A stretch of 9,461 nt of DNA from an uncultured Bacilli bacterium (lineage in GTDB: Bacteria > Bacillota_I > Bacilli_A > RF39 > UBA660), in assembly GCA_944327425.1 (NCBI GenBank), contig CALVHJ010000050.1, positions 1 to 9,461 of the forward strand, written 5' to 3'. Under the pieces are notes generated by a model. That model did no database searches. It had not been told where the DNA came from and saw only the letters and a program-made list of their open reading frames with translations. Both the position numbers and the translations under genes were made by a program. This document shows positions 6,638 through 9,461 of this stretch, one piece after another; within the stretch, counting starts at the first letter, position 1; each line of letters opens with the position of its first letter.

Positions 6638-6685
6638 ATTGTCAACTAATTATAAATTGTCATATTAGTTAAATAATGATATAAT
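6638..6685 (+). promoter_or_regulatory. Sigma-A promoter of the membrane-protein operon with repeats around the -35
   Basis: TTGTCA (6657-6662) and TATAAT (6680-6685) are spaced exactly 17 bases. TGA before the -10 gives an extended -10 form. ATTGTCA occurs twice, at 6638-6644 and 6656-6662, an 18-bp offset. AACTAAT (6644-6650) and ATTAGTT (6664-6670) form an inverted repeat straddling the -35. The promoter is well supported; a regulator binding the repeats is only a possibility. The Shine-Dalgarno GGAAGGTGA (6695-6703) lies 4 bases before ATG 6708. Confidence 0.75.
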
Positions 6686-6707
6686 TAATTAACTGGAAGG
6701 TGAAAAT

Positions 6708-7208
6708 ATGAAAAAATTGAAAAAAATATGGCAAGAAAACAGTGTGTTATTGGTTTTACTCTTTATTTTGATTGCTTGTTTAATTGCTATTTCGGTTGTA
6801 GTAATAACCTATTTTGTGGGGGATTCTAGTTCAAAATATGGAGATAGATTAGAAGGTATAGAAGATCATTCTTTTGATAATGGTATGCAAGAAGAGGTAA
6901 TTTCGAAAATAGAAGAAAGTGAAATTGTTGATAGTGCAACAATTAGAGTTAGTGGAAAAGTTATATATATAAATATTACTTTTGTACCGACAACAACTTT
7001 AGTGGAAGGACAAAGTATAGCGTTAGCTAGTCTAGATTATTTTGGTGAGGATATATTAAGTTTTTATGATTTAGAATATATGATAGAAGCAGATGATACC
7101 GAAGAAGCAGAAGGATTCAAGATTATGGGAGCTAAAAATGTAAGTGGTAGTGGTGGTATTGTTTGGAATAATAATACTTCATTTGAGGAAAATGTTACAG
7201 AAGAGTAG
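6708..7208 (+). CDS. Single-pass membrane protein with small extracellular domain, function unknown
   Basis: 166 residues. A basic N terminus (MKKLKKIWQ) and a long hydrophobic helix (about residues 13-37) anchor the protein, with the remaining ~125 residues outside. The soluble part opens with SSKYGDRLEGIEDHSF and a helix (MQEEVISKIEES). A strand-like segment follows (ATIRVSGKVIYINITFV), then a helix (VEGQSIALASLDYFGEDILSFYDLEYMIEAD) and an Asn/Gly-rich tail ending GGIVWNNNTSFEENVTEE. The pattern recalls short anchored proteins of unknown function that I associate with low-GC gut bacteria; I cannot name a family. It is first after the promoter at 6657-6685 and is separated by 7 bases from the sensor gene, so the two are co-transcribed. 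No catalytic motif and no lipobox are seen: C24 lies within the helix, not in a lipoprotein context. A role linked to the downstream sensor is inference from position only. Confidence 0.85.
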   Translation: MKKLKKIWQENSVLLVLLFILIACLIAISVVVITYFVGDSSSKYGDRLEGIEDHSFDNGMQEEVISKIEESEIVDSATIRVSGKVIYINITFVPTTTLVEGQSIALASLDYFGEDILSFYDLEYMIEADDTEEAEGFKIMGAKNVSGSGGIVWNNNTSFEENVTEE

Positions 7209-7215
7209 GTAGTTT

Positions 7216-9243
7216 ATGAAAAATAAAAAAAGTGTGATTATTACTATTGTAATAATTCTGGTAGTAGTTATTATTGGTTTAGTCTCTTATCGAGTTTTAA
7301 CCGATGAAAATAAGCTTACAGCGAGTGAAAGAAGATGGATAAATAATAATATTAATACAGTTCAAAATGTAAATGTAGTAAATGATGTTAATTTGTTTGG
7401 TAATACAGGAACGGGAGTTTTTTATGAGTTTTTAAATGATTTTCAAAGAGAATATCAGTTAGATATTAATCCCGTTACTTTTAATTATGGCGAAAATGTT
7501 AGTGGTCTTACTTTAGGAATTACTAAATCATTAAATGATGATGATCTGGTTTTTTATGATGATCATTATGTATTAGTAAGTAAGGAATATGAAGTATTTA
7601 CAAGTAATGATGATTTGGTGGGAAAAAGTGTAGGAGTTATAAGTGAAGATGCCTCATATATAAGTAGTTACTTAACCGATGTAAATGGTATTTCTCTAAC
7701 GCAATATGAAAGTGGTGAAGAGTTACTTGATGCTTTTGTCTCAGGTGATGATATCTTATATATGATAGTTCCTTTAAGTATATATTTAGATGAGATACTT
7801 GCTAATGATTATTATATTATATACCATTTGTCTGATATTAAGCTTTACTATGTAATTAGGGGAAATGATGATGCTTTAACTAGTATTATGAATAAATATT
7901 ATAATAATTGGTATCAAGAAAATTTAGATGCCTATTTAAAAAGAGAAGAATTTAATTTGTTTACATCTTCTTTAGAAATTAGTGAAACAGAAGTAGATGC
8001 TATGCGTAGTGTTACTTATAATTATGGATTTATTAATAATAGTCCTTATGAAGTAATTATGAGTGGTAATTATGGTGGTATTATTGCTATGTATTTGTAT
8101 GAATTTAGTAGCTTTAGTGATATAGAGTTTAATTATACTAAATATCGTAATTTAAATAGATTTGAGCGAGCTATAAATAATAATGAAGTGGATTTATATT
8201 TTAATTATTATAATTTGAGTGATAATTATTATGAAGCTAATTCAAATATTGTAGTTAGATATAGTGTTATTGCTAGTAATGAGAATCATTTAGTTGTTAA
8301 CAGTATAAAAAGTTTAGTTGGGTATAATGTTTATGTTGAAGAAAATAGTTATTTGCATAATTATTTAAAAAGTATAGAGGGTATTGATATTCTTACTTAT
8401 GAGGATGAAGGAGATTTAAAAAGACTTAATCGCGATAATCAAATTATTGTTATAGATAAAAATATATTTGATTTGTATTCAGGAAGTAATTTATCTAATT
8501 ATACAGAAAGATATAGTGGTTCTTTAAATGAAACATATCAATTTAAATCAAGAACTGATAGTGCATTTTATAAATTGTTTAGTAAATATGCAATGGTTAT
8601 AGATAATAATGAAGTTATCTATGATGGAATGTATTCGCATGCGATGACAGTTAGAACTGGTAGTATACTTGGAACTATAGCTAAATATATTTTACTTACT
8701 TTACTTGTTTTTGCAATTATTTTCATTATATTTTATAAGAGTAGTAAAAGAATAAAGATTGCTAAGAGAATAAGTAAAGATAATAAGATGAAATTTATTG
8801 ATCAATTAACTAGTCTTAAAAATAGAAATTATCTTAATGAATATATTCATAATTGGAATAATAATACAGTTTATCCACAAACTATGATTGTAATTGATTT
8901 AAATAATATTCAGTTTATTAATGATACTTTAGGTTATGAAGAAGGAGATAAACAGATTAGAGCAGCCGCAAATATTTTGATTAAAACTCAGCTTGATAAT
9001 AGTGATATTATGAGAACTGATGGTAATGAATTTTTGATTTATTTAGTTGGTTTTACGCAAAAACAAGTTACTAATTATATTCATAAGTTAAATAAAGAGT
9101 TTAAGAAGTTACCTTATGAATATGGGGCTGAATTTGGTTATTCAATGATTTTGGATAATGTTAAGACAATAGAAGATGCTATATTAGAAGCTACAGATGA
9201 TATGAAAAAACAAAAGAAGAAGAGTGAGGAAGAGAATGCGTGA
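7216..9243 (+). CDS. Membrane sensor: two substrate-binding-like domains plus degenerate GGDEF domain
   Basis: 675 residues. A first membrane helix lies at about 6-27. It is followed by the linker LTASERRWINNN, the style that precedes periplasmic binding domains in BvgS/EvgS-type sensors. Two tandem SBP_bac_3-like domains follow (about 50-248 and 255-475), each with a hinge-type motif (LVGKSVGVISEDASYISSYL and SLVGYNVYVEENSYLHNYL). A second membrane helix is at about 491-508, then a cytoplasmic GGDEF domain. The GGDEF domain keeps DQLTSLKNR (529-537), D561, N569-D570 and G577-D578, but the signature is DGNEF (602-606) instead of GGDEF or GGEEF. The RxxD inhibitory site reads DNSD (594-597), so its Arg is missing. 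It is therefore probably not a normal diguanylate cyclase; it may bind nucleotide or act as a receiver. The extracellular ligand is unknown, perhaps an amino acid or other small molecule. Start ATG 7216 has a weak AGGT site, 7 bases after the previous stop. The protein is very rich in Asn, Tyr and Asp. Confidence 0.85.
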   Translation: MKNKKSVIITIVIILVVVIIGLVSYRVLTDENKLTASERRWINNNINTVQNVNVVNDVNLFGNTGTGVFYEFLNDFQREYQLDINPVTFNYGENVSGLTLGITKSLNDDDLVFYDDHYVLVSKEYEVFTSNDDLVGKSVGVISEDASYISSYLTDVNGISLTQYESGEELLDAFVSGDDILYMIVPLSIYLDEILANDYYIIYHLSDIKLYYVIRGNDDALTSIMNKYYNNWYQENLDAYLKREEFNLFTSSLEISETEVDAMRSVTYNYGFINNSPYEVIMSGNYGGIIAMYLYEFSSFSDIEFNYTKYRNLNRFERAINNNEVDLYFNYYNLSDNYYEANSNIVVRYSVIASNENHLVVNSIKSLVGYNVYVEENSYLHNYLKSIEGIDILTYEDEGDLKRLNRDNQIIVIDKNIFDLYSGSNLSNYTERYSGSLNETYQFKSRTDSAFYKLFSKYAMVIDNNEVIYDGMYSHAMTVRTGSILGTIAKYILLTLLVFAIIFIIFYKSSKRIKIAKRISKDNKMKFIDQLTSLKNRNYLNEYIHNWNNNTVYPQTMIVIDLNNIQFINDTLGYEEGDKQIRAAANILIKTQLDNSDIMRTDGNEFLIYLVGFTQKQVTNYIHKLNKEFKKLPYEYGAEFGYSMILDNVKTIEDAILEATDDMKKQKKKSEEENA

Positions 9244-9461
9244 AAAGTTAAGAAGGGGGACTAAAAATTTTTTAAAAATTATTAAAAAGCCAGAAATGGA
9301 GGTTTTACCTGGACACCTTGCTTTTTCTTTTGTTTTATCAATAGTGCCGACTCTTACAATATTAACTTATATTGCTTCAATATTTAATTTTGACTTACAT
9401 TTTATTAGTGATTTTATAACGCAAGCTTTTAGTAGGGAATTTGCTGATATGCTTTTAGGGG
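9236..9461 (+). CDS. YihY/BrkB-family inner-membrane protein, 3' partial
   Basis: The first 75 residues are visible and run off the right edge. The ATG overlaps the sensor gene by 8 bases (9236-9243). GAGGA at 9226-9230 is the Shine-Dalgarno, 5 bases upstream, so translation is probably coupled. A short basic cytoplasmic N terminus (MREKLRRGTKNFLKIIKKPEM) is followed by LPGHLAFSFVLSIVPTLTILTYIASIF, matching the conserved PG-LAF-x-LS-x-VP motif and first membrane helix of the YihY/BrkB family, once mislabelled ribonuclease BN. The molecular function of this family is unsettled. No frameshift is seen. Confidence 0.85.
   Translation, partial: MREKLRRGTKNFLKIIKKPEMEVLPGHLAFSFVLSIVPTLTILTYIASIFNFDLHFISDFITQAFSREFADMLLG

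Noticed and set aside
1..9461. DGR reverse transcriptase, Avd gene, template repeat, CRISPR array, tRNA or rRNA
   Set aside because: I looked on both strands. No second GC-rich copy of 1150-1275, no reverse-transcriptase motif, no spaced direct-repeat array and no structural RNA was seen.
1..9461. Mycoplasma/Spiroplasma origin suggested by the AT content
   Set aside because: TGA terminates three genes and is not used for tryptophan, so the genome uses the standard bacterial code.

Overview
The window is about 70% A+T. It carries low-GC Gram-positive style genes: strong purine-rich Shine-Dalgarno sites, near-consensus sigma-A promoters and intrinsic terminators. TGA is used as a stop (the genes ending at 1343, 3649 and 9243) and tryptophan is TGG, so the code is standard and not the Mycoplasma code. 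Gene content and order (pcrA near ligA) and the protein styles suggest a Bacillota/Bacilli lineage, probably one of the AT-rich gut-associated groups. That placement is inference. All genes lie on the + strand.

Region 1 (1-1343) is the 3' part of a large membrane-anchored, extracellular repertoire-type protein. Its reading frame is open to the left edge, so the ATG at 201 is not its start. Its last ~125 coding bases before the short C-terminal tail (about 1150-1275) change abruptly in composition. GC goes from about 30% to about 57%, A falls from about 44% to about 17%, and codons ending in A almost vanish. That block encodes a WTMSPY...GVRPVINL segment typical of a C-type-lectin-like C terminus. 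This is what the variable region of a diversity-generating retroelement (DGR) target gene looks like. No reverse transcriptase or template repeat is in the window, so the donor would have to act from elsewhere. This is the most interesting object here.

Region 2 (1344-1567) is a non-coding gap with two A/T palindromes, a long-stem terminator and an extended -10 promoter. Region 3 (1568-6611) is a DNA-maintenance block: pcrA (UvrD-type helicase), then a separately promoted pair made of a sugar-nucleotide-type nucleotidyltransferase and ligA (NAD-dependent DNA ligase). The ligA start sits one base after the nucleotidyltransferase stop. The ligA stop codon lies inside a terminator hairpin.

Region 4 (6612-9461) starts from a good sigma-A promoter and forms a tightly packed membrane operon. 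It holds a single-pass protein of unknown function, a two-substrate-binding-domain membrane sensor with a degenerate GGDEF domain (DGNEF), and the 5' end of a YihY/BrkB-family membrane protein whose start overlaps the sensor gene by 8 bases. The first two proteins both project outside the membrane and are likely co-expressed. A functional partnership between them is inferred only from adjacency.
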